From contig WYBS01000100.1 of assembly GCA_011525755.1 (NCBI GenBank), positions 1 through 45,441 on the forward strand: a stretch of 45,441 bases of DNA, written 5' to 3'. Shown piece after piece: positions 26,437 through 34,701 of this stretch. Under the pieces are notes generated by a model, which worked only from the letters and a program-made list of their open reading frames with translations, made no database searches and was not told the DNA's origin. Within the stretch, counting starts at the first letter, position 1. Each line of letters begins with the position of its first letter. This DNA is from Planctomycetaceae bacterium. Lineage in GTDB: Bacteria; Planctomycetota; PLA2. Made by a program: the position numbers and the translations under genes.

Positions 26437-27660
26437 CTACAGCGCCCCGAACGGCAGCGCGGCGACGCCATCGCCGAGCGGAAGCCGGATGTCCCCCGGA
26501 TGCACGATGTATCCCTCGCGGGCGACGCGCGCTCCGAGGTCGCGCCGCAGCGCCCGGATGCCCGCAGCCATCTCCGGCCGCGGCGTCGCGCCGAGCTTCA
26601 CCTCGATGGGCACGAGCTTCCCCGCGTGCTCGACAAGGAAGTCCACCTCGGCGCCGCTCGCGGGCCGCCAGAAGTGAATCCGAGGCGGCTCGCCCCGGTG
26701 TACGATCGCCTTCCGGAGCTCCGAGAGCACCGCGGTCTCTAGGATGGCGCCGCCCATCGGGCCCGCGGCCGCGTGCTTCGGATCGCGAAGGCCCACCAGG
26801 TGGCAGAGTGTGCCCACATCCGTAAAGTAGACCTTCGGGCTCCTCGTGAGCCTCTTCCGGATGTTCGCGTGAAAGGGCTGCAGCACGACGATCTGGAATG
26901 TCGCCTCGAGGACCGAGAGCCATGCCTTGACGGTGTTCACCGCGATCCCGAGGTCGCGCGAGACCTCCGACAGGCTCAGGATCCCGCCGCTCCGCGCGGC
27001 GAGGGCACGGAGGAGCGACTGGAACTGGGCGAGGTCGCCCACCTGGCGGAGCGACCGCACGTCGCGCTCGAGGTAGGTGCGCACGTAGCTGGCGTGCCAC
27101 AGCGCGGCGTCCCTCCCGGGGAGGGCGATGAGTTCCGGATAGCTGCCACGCAGGAGCGTCTCCCACAACGCGTCGAAAGCGGCCGGCGGCTCGGGCGGCG
27201 CGTATCTCGGCTCCCACGGCAACGGCGCGTCCGGCGCGCCCCGCTGCTCGCGGAACGACAACGGAAGGAGATCGAGCATCGCGGCGCGGCCCGCGAGCGA
27301 CTCGGTCACGCGCCCGATCAGCGAGAGGTTCTGGGACCCGCTCAGGAAGAAGCGCCCCTTGGCGCGACGGTCCTCGTCGATGCGCTCCTTGACGTAGGGG
27401 AGGAGCTCAGGCGCGTTCTGGATCTCGTCGAGGACGACCGGAGGCGGATGGTCCGCGAGGAATGTCCGAGGGTCGGCGCGCGCCGCCGCGGCGACATCGG
27501 GCAGATCGAGCGAAACGTAGCGGACCTTGGGCTCGAGGAGGTGGCGGAGGAGCGTGGTCTTGCCCGACTGGCGGGGCCCGGTGACCACGACGGCAGGGAA
27601 CTCCTTCGCCGCGCGGCGCAGGGGCTGCTCGAGGCTCCGTCGAAGGTAGGGCACCGCCAC
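26437..27660 (-). CDS. AAA_14 / DUF4143 ATPase with nuclease-like C-terminus
   Basis: A protein of 407 residues from GTG 27660. PYLRRSLEQPLRRAA leads to Walker A GPRQSGKT (28-35), Walker B PPVVLDEIQNAP near 82-93 and the sensor-like SGSQNLSLI near 115. Residues 180-300 form a winged-helix-like region (SLSEVSRDLGIAVNTVKAWLSVLEATF). The C-terminal DUF4143 part has GAEVDFLVEHAGKLVPIEVKLG, a PD-(D/E)xK-like signature (E..D..ExK). This family is widespread and often found with mobile or defence genes; its function is largely unknown. The true start is placed after the palindrome at 27674-27698, since the upstream 44 codons include this operator. It lies alone, flanked by 160 nt of less GC-rich DNA. 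Confidence 0.9.
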   Translation of the reverse strand: MAVPYLRRSLEQPLRRAAKEFPAVVVTGPRQSGKTTLLRHLLEPKVRYVSLDLPDVAAAARADPRTFLADHPPPVVLDEIQNAPELLPYVKERIDEDRRAKGRFFLSGSQNLSLIGRVTESLAGRAAMLDLLPLSFREQRGAPDAPLPWEPRYAPPEPPAAFDALWETLLRGSYPELIALPGRDAALWHASYVRTYLERDVRSLRQVGDLAQFQSLLRALAARSGGILSLSEVSRDLGIAVNTVKAWLSVLEATFQIVVLQPFHANIRKRLTRSPKVYFTDVGTLCHLVGLRDPKHAAAGPMGGAILETAVLSELRKAIVHRGEPPRIHFWRPASGAEVDFLVEHAGKLVPIEVKLGATPRPEMAAGIRALRRDLGARVAREGYIVHPGDIRLPLGDGVAALPFGAL

Positions 27661-27673
27661 GGTGTATGTATTC

Positions 27674-27698
27674 TTGCATTTGAAATGCAAAAATGCAA
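27674..27698 (-). promoter_or_regulatory. three TTGCATTT half-sites before the AAA_14/DUF4143 gene
   Basis: The plus strand reads TTGCATTT (27674-27681), G, AAATGCAA (27683-27690), AAATGCAA (27691-27698): a perfect 8+1+8 palindrome plus one more directly repeated half-site, 13 nt before GTG 27660. It is AT-rich in a GC-rich genome. It is likely an operator; the winged-helix-like part of the ATPase might bind it, which is speculation. Confidence 0.65.
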
Positions 27699-27791
27699 GG
27701 TCCGCCTTCGCCCGGCCTGCAGGGCCGTCCCGAGAGGCAGTTCCGGGGGCTCCCGGGGGCCGTGAACTTCCCGGCGCCCGGTCTCGTCTCA

Positions 27792-28559
27792 ATGGGGATG
27801 ATGCGCATCCTCCTCGCCTCTCTCCTGGTCGTGAGCGTCGCGCCCGCGATGCCTTGGGTGCGGTTCAACGTCGTCGACGAGTGGCGGATCGAGGGCAGGA
27901 ACCTCAGGGCCACCGCCCGGGCCGGCCAGATCGACGGGGAGAATCCCTCCGAGCGCGTTTGGGAGATCCGCACTCCCGACGTGGCCAAGAGCTTGGCGAT
28001 CAAGGAGGAGGAGGTCGCGGCCTATCTCAAGGGCCTCGATCCGAGGCTGCCGCTGCTCGTGGAGTACGGCGACAACGCCTACTTCGTCGCGGGGGTCTGG
28101 TGCCTCAGCGCGGAGCGCATGCGGAAGGAGCTTCGCGTCGAGCTCTCGCCGACGCTCGAGGTGAAGCTCATGAACGCCGGCAAGGCCGTCCACCGCGTCG
28201 TGAAGCCGAACGACGGCTCCGAGTCGGGATGGCGCGAGCCGGAGATCTTCCTCGAGCGCGAGGTGGACGGGAAGTGGGTGCGCGGCGGGAAGCCGGGCCG
28301 CTGCGGCCTCTACGCGCACGACTGGCAGGAGGACATCGTGGACCTGAAGCCGGGCGAGGCGCTCCCGCTCGAGGGCTACCTGTCCGTCGAGATGTCGTTC
28401 GGCCTCGCGAAGCCCTACAAGGCGAAGGTGCGCGCGGTCTACGTCTACCGCGGCGGCCACCTTTCGAAGGCCGGGGACGGCGAGCCCGACCCCGGCGCCA
28501 TGGGCAAGACGCCGCCGTTCACGCTCGTGTCCGAGCCCGTCGAGATCGATGCCAAGTAG
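27792..28559 (+). CDS. secreted hypothetical protein
   Basis: A protein of 255 residues from ATG 27792 (27798 and 27801 are also possible). MRILLASLLVVSVAPAMP is a signal peptide. The mature part is beta-rich and charged (WRIEGRNLRATARAG, ERVWEIRTPDVAKSL, REPEIFLEREVDGKW). I see cysteines in VWCLSAE and GRCGLYAHDW. No family is recognised. It runs divergently from the AAA_14 gene and convergently to the CDF gene. The reading frame is open upstream to 27693 without a ribosome binding site; the extra 33 codons are not expected to be translated. Confidence 0.65.
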   Translation: MGMMRILLASLLVVSVAPAMPWVRFNVVDEWRIEGRNLRATARAGQIDGENPSERVWEIRTPDVAKSLAIKEEEVAAYLKGLDPRLPLLVEYGDNAYFVAGVWCLSAERMRKELRVELSPTLEVKLMNAGKAVHRVVKPNDGSESGWREPEIFLEREVDGKWVRGGKPGRCGLYAHDWQEDIVDLKPGEALPLEGYLSVEMSFGLAKPYKAKVRAVYVYRGGHLSKAGDGEPDPGAMGKTPPFTLVSEPVEIDAK

Positions 28560-28599
28560 CGCCCCGGGATCGCGCCCGCGCGCGCGGCCGGGGGGGAGG

Positions 28600-29514
28600 T
28601 CAGGAGGAGGGGGGCTCGTCCGGCTCGACGTGGACGGCGACGTCGAGGAGTCCCGGAATCCCCTCGAGCAGCGCATCCTTCACGAGGTGCGCGATGCGGT
28701 GGCCCTCGCGGACCGGGATCTCCGCGTCGACCACCACGTGGATGTCGCAGAAGAGGCCGAGGCCGCTCTTCCTGAGGTGGCACTTCTCGATCTCGCGTAC
28801 GCCCTGCACGGATGCCGCCCTCCGCCGGACGCCCTCGACGACCTCGGGGTCCGGCGCGACGTCGAGGAGCTCCGCCCACGCCGCGCGGAAGAGGCGCACG
28901 CCGTTCCACGCGATGAGCGAGCAGGCGAGCAGCGCCGCCCAGTCGTCCGCGCTCTCGTAGCCCGGCCCGCCGAGGAGCGCCACCGAGATCCCGACGAAGG
29001 CGGCGAGCGACGTCAGCGCGTCGGAGCGGTGGTGCCAGGCGTCGGCGCGGACGGCGGTGCTCCGGATCGCGTCGCCGGTGCGGGCGAGCGCGCGGAACAT
29101 CGCCTCCTTCACGGCCACGACGACGACGAGCACGACGAGGGTGAACGCCGCCGGCATGTGGTGGGGGGTGAGGATCTCGCGGACGCTCTGGACGGCGAGC
29201 GCAAGGGCCGCGATGAGGAGGACGGCCGCGATCGCGACCGCGGCCAGGGGCTCCGCCTTCCCGAACCCGTACGGGAAGCGCTCGGTCGGCGGCCGCGAGG
29301 CGATCCGCAGGCTCCCCCAGACGGCGAGCGCGGAGAGGATGTCGAGCACCGACTCGAACCCGTCCGCGATGAGCGCGTAGGAGTGGCCGGCGAGCCCCGC
29401 GATCACCTTGACGGCCGCGAGGACGACGCTCGCGAGGATCCCGAGGACGGTCGCGCGCATCCCGCGCGCGGCGGCCCCGTGCACGCGGGCCTGGATCGGG
29501 GATCGGGTGCTCAA
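28600..29514 (-). CDS. cation diffusion facilitator (CDF) metal transporter
   Basis: A protein of 304 residues. Six membrane helices fill residues 20-195, and the last 80 residues (PEVVEGVRRRAASVQGVREIEKCHLRKSGLGLFCDIHVVVD) are the cytoplasmic ferredoxin-like dimer domain. Metal residues: ALIADGFESVLD in helix 2 (Asp, Glu and Asp where many members have Asp-His-Asp) and ADAWHHRSDAL in helix 5 (HxxxD). Zn, Fe or Mn would all be possible cargo. The start is TTG 29514; a later GTG at residue 11 or ATG at residue 19 are alternatives. TACAAT at 29530-29535 (minus strand) could be its -10. Confidence 0.9.
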   Translation of the reverse strand: MSTRSPIQARVHGAAARGMRATVLGILASVVLAAVKVIAGLAGHSYALIADGFESVLDILSALAVWGSLRIASRPPTERFPYGFGKAEPLAAVAIAAVLLIAALALAVQSVREILTPHHMPAAFTLVVLVVVVAVKEAMFRALARTGDAIRSTAVRADAWHHRSDALTSLAAFVGISVALLGGPGYESADDWAALLACSLIAWNGVRLFRAAWAELLDVAPDPEVVEGVRRRAASVQGVREIEKCHLRKSGLGLFCDIHVVVDAEIPVREGHRIAHLVKDALLEGIPGLLDVAVHVEPDEPPSS

Positions 29515-29663
29515 CGGGTTAAGAGGCGGATTGTAGCGCCGCGGCCGAGGGGATCCGCCCCGCTTCGAGCCGGATCCGGCGCACTGCGGGACAAGCGCCT
29601 CGCGGCCGCGTACCTCGCCCCCCGGAGCCCCCTCCTTCCCGCGAGAACTGGAGGAGAACCGAA

Positions 29664-31325
29664 ATGAACGCGCTCAGACTCATCATCCCGATCCTCGCCG
29701 CGGCGGGCCTGTTCCTCGCCGCGTGCGGCGGCGGCGGCGGCGGAACGACCGTCAGCCTCGCCTTCGAGGCCCCGCAAGGCACGGGCTTCGCGGACGGCCT
29801 CGTCAACGGAGTGCCCGTTGCGCCGTCGGTGCGAAGGGACTTCACCTTCGCGGGCGGCGTGGACGTCACGGGTCAGGTGACCGACGGCAACGGCGCGCCG
29901 ATCGCCGACGCGCGGGTCTCGTACCACCTCACCGCGACGACGCCCGGCGTCGACTCCGATTCGACGGACGCGGCGGGCAGCTACGCCGTCACGGTCTCCG
30001 CGGGCACGTGGGTCGCGCTCGTCGAGGCCGACCAGGCGCTCGGCACGCTCACCGTGCCCGGCGTGGCCGTCACGGCGCCCGGGCCCGTGACCCGGGACTT
30101 CGCGTTCCCGGCGCCCCACCAGGTGGGCGGGCACGTGTTCGACTCGCTCGGCGCGGCCATCGCCGACGCACGCGTGCAGTTCCGGGGCTCGCGCACCGGC
30201 GCCCGCGTGACCGTCGTCTGCGACGCGGGCGGCGCCTACGCGGCGGCGCTCCAGCCCGACACGTACGAAGCCGTCGTGACCCCGGCGGGCCCCGCCGAGG
30301 ACACGCACCTGAGGCAGCGCTTCCCGGGCATCGTCGTCGCGGGCGCGCTCGTGCGCGACTTCACGCTCCGGCGCGGCGTCCTCGTGTCCGGGACGGTCTT
30401 CGACAACCTCGGCCTGCCGCTCCTCGAGGAGACCGACATCGACGTCGAGCTCGCCGGGAACAGCGTCTACTTCGCGCCCGACGGCGTCACGACCGACGCC
30501 GGGACCGGGGCGTACGAGATCGGCCCGCTCCCGCCCGAGTCCGTCACGTTCGCGGTGCGCCCGCCCGCCGACGCGGGGTTCCCGGCGCAGCGGTTCGTGA
30601 GGAGGATCGTCGGGCCGACCGCGCAAACGGAGAACTTCACGCTCCTCTCCGGCGTCGTCCTCTCCGGCACGATCGTCCGCGACGACGGAACCACGCCGGA
30701 GGCCGACGTCAGGGTCGAGCTCATCCCGGCGAACGGCGCGATCGCGCCGGACGACGACAGGACGGACGCGCTCGGCCGCTACGCGATCGCCCTCTTCGCG
30801 GGCACCTACGAGATGCGGATCACGCCGAGACCGGACAACCTGCAGCTGCCGGAGTCGCGGACCGTCCGGATCCCCGGCACGACGACCGTGGACGTGACCC
30901 TCGTGCGCGGCGCGCTGCTGCAGGGCACGGTGCGCGATCCGTCGGGAACGCCGACGGAGAACATCCGCGTCGAGATCCCCGGCGTGAGAGGAGCCGCGGA
31001 CGCGACCGGCGGCTCCGGCTTCTACTCCTTCCTCGCGCCGTCGGGGACGCACACGCTCGCGCTCACGGCGGAGAACGGCCCGTTCGAGGACGTGGCCCTC
31101 GCGCCGGTCGAGGGCGTCGTCGTGACGCTGCCCGGCCCGGTCACCGCGGACGTGACCTTCGTCCTCGCGACGACGGGGAAGAGCGTCGTGCGGGGGACGG
31201 TCTATGCGCCGGACGGCGCGACCACGGTCGCGGGAGTTGCCGTCGAGGCGGTGGACGCGACGGGCGCCGTCGTCGGGAGGACCGTGACGGACGGCGCCGG
31301 CGGCTATGTGCTCGTGCTGCAGTAG
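29664..31325 (+). CDS. lipoprotein with repeated carboxypeptidase-regulatory-like domains
   Basis: A protein of 553 residues. MNALRLIIPILAAAGLFLAAC is a lipoprotein signal with Cys21, followed by six glycines and a flexible start. About six similar domains of 75-85 residues follow, each with a G-x-V-x-D-x-x-G-x-P-hinge, a strand pair and a (G/A)-x-Y-x-hydrophobic turn: VDVTGQVTDGNGAPIADARV, HQVGGHVFDSLGAAIADARV, VLVSGTVFDNLGLPL, VVLSGTIVRDDGTTPEADV, ALLQGTVRDPSGTPTENIRV and KSVVRGTVYAPDG. These are Ig-like beta-sandwiches. A surface adhesion or scaffold role is likely; no catalytic domain is present. ATG 29664 has GGAGGAG upstream, and a strong terminator follows. Confidence 0.85.
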   Translation: MNALRLIIPILAAAGLFLAACGGGGGGTTVSLAFEAPQGTGFADGLVNGVPVAPSVRRDFTFAGGVDVTGQVTDGNGAPIADARVSYHLTATTPGVDSDSTDAAGSYAVTVSAGTWVALVEADQALGTLTVPGVAVTAPGPVTRDFAFPAPHQVGGHVFDSLGAAIADARVQFRGSRTGARVTVVCDAGGAYAAALQPDTYEAVVTPAGPAEDTHLRQRFPGIVVAGALVRDFTLRRGVLVSGTVFDNLGLPLLEETDIDVELAGNSVYFAPDGVTTDAGTGAYEIGPLPPESVTFAVRPPADAGFPAQRFVRRIVGPTAQTENFTLLSGVVLSGTIVRDDGTTPEADVRVELIPANGAIAPDDDRTDALGRYAIALFAGTYEMRITPRPDNLQLPESRTVRIPGTTTVDVTLVRGALLQGTVRDPSGTPTENIRVEIPGVRGAADATGGSGFYSFLAPSGTHTLALTAENGPFEDVALAPVEGVVVTLPGPVTADVTFVLATTGKSVVRGTVYAPDGATTVAGVAVEAVDATGAVVGRTVTDGAGGYVLVLQ

Positions 31326-31347
31326 CGCCCGTCTACCCCTGTCCGCG

Positions 31348-31374
31348 AAGCGGGCCGCCTCGGGCGGCCCGCTT
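31348..31374 (+). terminator. rho-independent-type terminator after the repeat lipoprotein gene
   Basis: AAGCGGGCCGCC (31348-31359), loop TCG, perfect complement 31363-31374, then CCTTTCC. Twelve base pairs, 23 nt after the stop codon. It is the best terminator in the window. Confidence 0.82.
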
Positions 31375-31482
31375 CCTTTCCGGCCCCGCGCGCCCCCGGA
31401 TTCCGTGCGGCTCCCCGTCGACGCCGCGGGCCGCGTCCGCTATTCCTTCTTGCGCGTGAGCGTTGCCCCGGACGGTCCGCCG

Positions 31483-32673
31483 ATGAAGCGCGCGCGCGGC
31501 GTGCATCCGCTGCCGCTGCTCACGCTCGTCAACTTCTTCAACTACCTCGACCGGCAGGTGGTCTACGGGATGACGGACCACATCGGCGAGGCGTTCTCCC
31601 TCTCGGGGGCCGAGAAGGGGATGCTCGCGTTCGCGAACCTCGTCGTGTTCGCGCTCGCGTCGGTCGTGTCGGGGCCGATCGCGGACCGGGTCGGCCCGCG
31701 CAAGGTGATCTTCCTCGGCGTCCTCGTCTGGTCGGTCTCGACGATCGGCTCCGCGATCTCGACGTCCTACGCGATGCTGCTCGTCTTCCGCGCGCTCGTC
31801 GGCATCGGCGAGGGGGCCTACGGGCCGAGCGCGAACGCGCTGCTCTGCGCCGCGGCGCCGCCCGACCGGCGCGGCCGCGCGCTCTCCATCTACAACGTGG
31901 GCATGGCGCTCGGGGGCGCGGCCGGCCTCGTGCTCGGCGTCAAGCTCGCCCCCGTCCTCGGCTGGCGCGGCGTGTTCTGGATCGCGGGAGGGCCGTCGCT
32001 GCTCCTCGCGCTCGCGTCCGCGTTCATCGCCGCCCCGCACCGCCTGCCGCGGCCGCACGTGCTGCCGGCGCGCGCCTATCTCCTCTCGCCCACCTACGTG
32101 ATCGGCCTCCTCGCGGGCATCCTCGTGACCTTCGGCGCGAGCGCGCTCATCTTCTGGGGCGCCGAGCTCATGAAGGCGGAGCGCCGCATGTCCGCCAACC
32201 TCACGAGCGGGTTCATCGGCTTCGTGGGCTTCGTGACGGTCGCCGGCGTCCTCTTCGGCGGGCACGCCGGCGACACGCTGAACCGGCGCGTGCGCGGCGG
32301 CCACGCGCTCGCGATCGGGCTCTCGCTGCTCTTCGCGATCCCCGCCGGCGCGATCTCCCTCGTCGTGTCGTCGAACCTGCTCTTCATGGCGCTCTCGGCG
32401 CTCACGGCGTTCTTCCTCGCGGTCTACCACGGCCCCTCGGCGGCGGTCGTCGACGAGATGGGCCCGCCGCAGTTCTCCGCGACGCTCCAGGCGGTCTACC
32501 TCTGCGGCATCCACGTGCTCGGCAACGCGACGGCGCCGCCGGCCGTCGGCTGGCTCGCCGACAGGTCGTCGCTCCCGCTCGCGCTCCAGGCCGCGGTCGC
32601 CGCGTTCGGACTCTCGGGCGTCTTCTACATGTGGGTCGCGCGGCGGCAACGGCGCATCCCGCCCGCGTGGTGA
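31483..32673 (+). CDS. major facilitator superfamily transporter (Spinster-like)
   Basis: A protein of 396 residues with twelve hydrophobic helices. VNFFNYLDRQVVYGMTDHIGEAF in helix 1 with the D-R motif, GPIADRVGPRKVIFLG after helix 2 (motif A of MFS) and FRALVGIGEGAYGPSANALLCAAAPPDRRGRALSIYNVGMALG (motif B/C region) are the marks of the Spinster-type branch, which in animals moves sphingolipids and in bacteria unknown solutes. The start ATG 31483 is in the best context; further upstream the frame is open but crosses the terminator at 31348. Confidence 0.9.
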   Translation: MKRARGVHPLPLLTLVNFFNYLDRQVVYGMTDHIGEAFSLSGAEKGMLAFANLVVFALASVVSGPIADRVGPRKVIFLGVLVWSVSTIGSAISTSYAMLLVFRALVGIGEGAYGPSANALLCAAAPPDRRGRALSIYNVGMALGGAAGLVLGVKLAPVLGWRGVFWIAGGPSLLLALASAFIAAPHRLPRPHVLPARAYLLSPTYVIGLLAGILVTFGASALIFWGAELMKAERRMSANLTSGFIGFVGFVTVAGVLFGGHAGDTLNRRVRGGHALAIGLSLLFAIPAGAISLVVSSNLLFMALSALTAFFLAVYHGPSAAVVDEMGPPQFSATLQAVYLCGIHVLGNATAPPAVGWLADRSSLPLALQAAVAAFGLSGVFYMWVARRQRRIPPAW

Positions 32674-32674
32674 T

Positions 32675-32696
32675 CCCTCCCCCGGGGCCCCCTCCC
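32675..32696. repeat. 22-bp C-rich mirror repeat
   Basis: The order is CCC-T-CCCCC-GGGG-CCCCC-T-CCC, which reads identically backwards on the same strand. It begins 2 nt after the MFS stop codon. On the other strand it gives runs G3-A-G5-C4-G5-A-G3, which could form a quadruplex. Confidence 0.85.
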
Positions 32697-32750
32697 TTCG
32701 CCGAAACCTGCGCGGCGCGGCGGGGTTACAAGGATCACCGGAGGTTTCCC

Positions 32751-33359
32751 ATGAAACGTCTTCTGCTCGGCATCGCGACCTGCGCGCTCCTCGGCTTCGA
32801 ATCGCCCGCACAGGAGCCCGCGAAAGCGCCCCCCGCCGCGGCCGCGCCGGCGCCCGGCGCGGAGTTCCTCGAGAGATTCGACCTCGACAAGAACGGCAGC
32901 GTGACCTTTGAGGAGTTCCAGAAGGTCAAGAGCGGCTTCGCTGCGCTCGATGCGGACGGCGACGGCGCGATCACGCAGGCGGAGATCGCGAAGGTCGCGG
33001 AAGAGCGGCGCGCGCGCATGCAGAAGGCGATGGAGCAGCGGATGAAGCAGGCGCGGCGCGGTCGCGGCATGGGCCGCGGCGCGTTGGGTCCGTGGGGCCG
33101 AGGTCGCGGGGCCGGCCTCGGCTTCGGCACGTGGGGCCGCGGCGGCTTCGGCGCGGGCGGCGACATCTGCCCGTGGTGCCAGCAGCCGTGCGGCCAGGGC
33201 GCGATGGGTCCCGGTCGCGGCGCCGGCCCGCGAGGCCCGATGGGTGCCGGTCCCGGCCGAGGCCGTGGCGGCCGGGGGATGGGGTGGGGCTTCGGGGCGG
33301 GAGGCCCTTGGTGGGACGCCCCGCAAGAGGGCACGCCTCCTCCTCCTCCGCAACGCTGA
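32751..33359 (+). CDS. secreted EF-hand protein with Gly/Arg-rich tail
   Basis: A protein of 202 residues. MKRLLLGIATCALLGFESPA is a signal peptide. Two EF-hand loops follow: DLDKNGSVTFEE at 44-55 and DADGDGAITQAE at 67-78, with the calcium ligands at positions 1, 3, 5 and 12 intact. From residue 85 the chain is Arg-rich and helical (RRARMQKAMEQRMKQARR), then Gly/Arg/Met/Pro-rich low complexity (GRGMGRG, GPGRGRGGRGMGWG) with C140-P-W-C143-Q-Q-P-C147. Calcium-dependent surface binding is possible; function is unknown. GGAGG lies 7 nt before ATG 32751. EF-hand proteins with such tails are frequent in Planctomycetota. Confidence 0.8.
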   Translation: MKRLLLGIATCALLGFESPAQEPAKAPPAAAAPAPGAEFLERFDLDKNGSVTFEEFQKVKSGFAALDADGDGAITQAEIAKVAEERRARMQKAMEQRMKQARRGRGMGRGALGPWGRGRGAGLGFGTWGRGGFGAGGDICPWCQQPCGQGAMGPGRGAGPRGPMGAGPGRGRGGRGMGWGFGAGGPWWDAPQEGTPPPPPQR

Positions 33360-33368
33360 TCCCTCGAA

Positions 33369-33395
33369 CCGGGGGGCGCCTCGGCTGCCCCCCGG
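33369..33395 (+). terminator. hairpin after the EF-hand gene
   Basis: CCGGGGGGC (33369-33377) pairs with GCCCCCCGG (33387-33395) around a 9-nt loop, then a C/T-rich tail (CCCCCCCTCCTTCCCCC). It starts 10 nt after the stop codon. Its 3' arm contains a C-rich motif like those of the mirror repeats. Confidence 0.6.
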
Positions 33396-33477
33396 CCCCC
33401 CCTCCTTCCCCCTCGGCGGGCACGGGACGTGCGTCTCGACGCCCGGCCGCGCGCTGCGGGCGGGCCACGGAGGCGCC

Positions 33478-33651
33478 ATGGGTCTAAATCCGCGCGAAAG
33501 CCGGAAGAAGGCGAAGGAAAAGCCGGCGATCCCGCATCCGCTCTGTGCCGAGGCGCAGGCGGACGGCGTCCCGTGCTACGAGCTCGGCCGGTACTGCGAG
33601 ACGTGCGAGCGCGCGCGGCCCCTCGGGAAGCCGCGCCGGTCAGGGAAGTAG
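33478..33651 (+). CDS. small Cys-rich hypothetical protein (57 residues)
   Basis: MGLNPRESRKKAKEKPAIPH followed by C23, C33, C40 and C43 (CETCERARP). A very basic first 17 residues and four cysteines suggest a zinc-binding or iron-sulfur mini-protein. GGAGG sits 7 nt before the ATG (33470-33474), a strong ribosome binding site. It overlaps the convergent vorB-like gene by 12 nt. Unknown function; real gene likely from the ribosome site and residue pattern. Confidence 0.6.
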   Translation: MGLNPRESRKKAKEKPAIPHPLCAEAQADGVPCYELGRYCETCERARPLGKPRRSGK

Positions 33652-34701
33652 CGCGCGGATCCGCTCCGCCACCTCGTCCGGCGACGGCACGAGACCGCCC
33701 GCCTTCCCGAAGAACTCGATCGCCCGCGTGCCCTCGGCCGCGAGCTTCACGTCGTAGATCATCTGGCCCATGCTCATCTCGACGTCGAGCACCTTCGCGC
33801 CCACGGGCATCGCGTCCATCGCGGCGCGGCATCGGGCGTAGGGCCACGGGTTCAAGGTGATCGGGCGGAAGAGGCCGACGCGCCTGCCCTCGCGGCGGAG
33901 GTCGTCGATCGCGGACTTGGAGATGCGCGCCATCGTGCCGAAGGCGACGACGAGGAGGTCCGGGCGCTCGTCGCCGTAGACCTCGAAGCGCACCTCCTCG
34001 CGCGCGGCGCGATCGTACTTCTCCTTCAGGCGCACGTTGCAGGCGAAGTTCTGCTCCGGAGCGAGGTGGAGCGAGTTGACGATCCTGCGCGGGCGGCCCT
34101 CGCAGCCGGTCAGCGCCCAGTCGTTCTCCGCCATCGGCGGGCCGCGCCCCTCCGTCCGGAACTCCACGGGCTCCATCATCTGCCCGATCATGCCGTCGGC
34201 GCACACCATCACGGGGTTCCTGTACTTCTCGGCGAGGTCGAAGGCGAGCGTCATCAGGTCGACCGCCTCCTGCACCGACGCGGGCGCGAGCACGATGCAC
34301 TGGTAGTCGCCGTGGCCGTGGCCGCGCGTCGCCTGGAAGTAGTCGCTCTGCGCCGGGAGGATGCCGCCGAGCCCCGGCCCCGCGCGCATCATGTTGATCA
34401 CGACGCAGGGCAGCTCGCACGCGGCGATGTAGCTCATCCCCTCCGCCATCAGGCTGATCCCGGGCGAGGAGGATGAGGTCATGCACCGGACGCCCGCGCC
34501 CGCGGCGCCGTAGACCATGTGGATCGCCGCCACCTCGCTCTCGGCCTGGAGGAAGACGCCACCCACTTCCGGCAGCCTCTTGCAGAGGTACTCCGGGATC
34601 TCGGTCTGCGGCGTGATCGGGTAGCCGAAGAAGTGGACGCAGCCGGCGCGGATCGCGGCCTCGCCGAGCGCCTCGTTCCCCTTCATCAGGACCTTGCTCA
34701 T
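33640..34701 (-). CDS. vorB: 2-oxoacid:ferredoxin oxidoreductase, alpha subunit (VorB-like)
   Basis: A protein of 353 residues. VLMKGNEALGEAAIRAGCVHFFGYPITPQTEI at the start is the classic pyrimidine-binding (PYR) domain of POR-family enzymes, with FLQAESEVAAIHMVYGAAGAGVRCMTSSSSPGISLMAEG as the conserved continuation. The ending (PVGAKVLDVEMSMGQMIYDVKLAAEG) is the usual transketolase C-terminal-like domain II. The protein forms a thiamine-diphosphate enzyme with the two genes upstream; branched-chain 2-oxoacids (VOR) or 2-oxoglutarate are the likely substrates, giving acyl-CoA and reduced ferredoxin. ATG 34701 overlaps the upstream stop as ATGA. It is last in the beta-gamma-alpha order. Confidence 0.9.
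   Translation of the reverse strand: MSKVLMKGNEALGEAAIRAGCVHFFGYPITPQTEIPEYLCKRLPEVGGVFLQAESEVAAIHMVYGAAGAGVRCMTSSSSPGISLMAEGMSYIAACELPCVVINMMRAGPGLGGILPAQSDYFQATRGHGHGDYQCIVLAPASVQEAVDLMTLAFDLAEKYRNPVMVCADGMIGQMMEPVEFRTEGRGPPMAENDWALTGCEGRPRRIVNSLHLAPEQNFACNVRLKEKYDRAAREEVRFEVYGDERPDLLVVAFGTMARISKSAIDDLRREGRRVGLFRPITLNPWPYARCRAAMDAMPVGAKVLDVEMSMGQMIYDVKLAAEGTRAIEFFGKAGGLVPSPDEVAERIRALLP

Noticed and set aside
26309-27217. Minus-strand frame overlapping the AAA_14/DUF4143 gene
   Set aside because: Shadow frame; the AAA_14/DUF4143 frame contains intact Walker and nuclease motifs.
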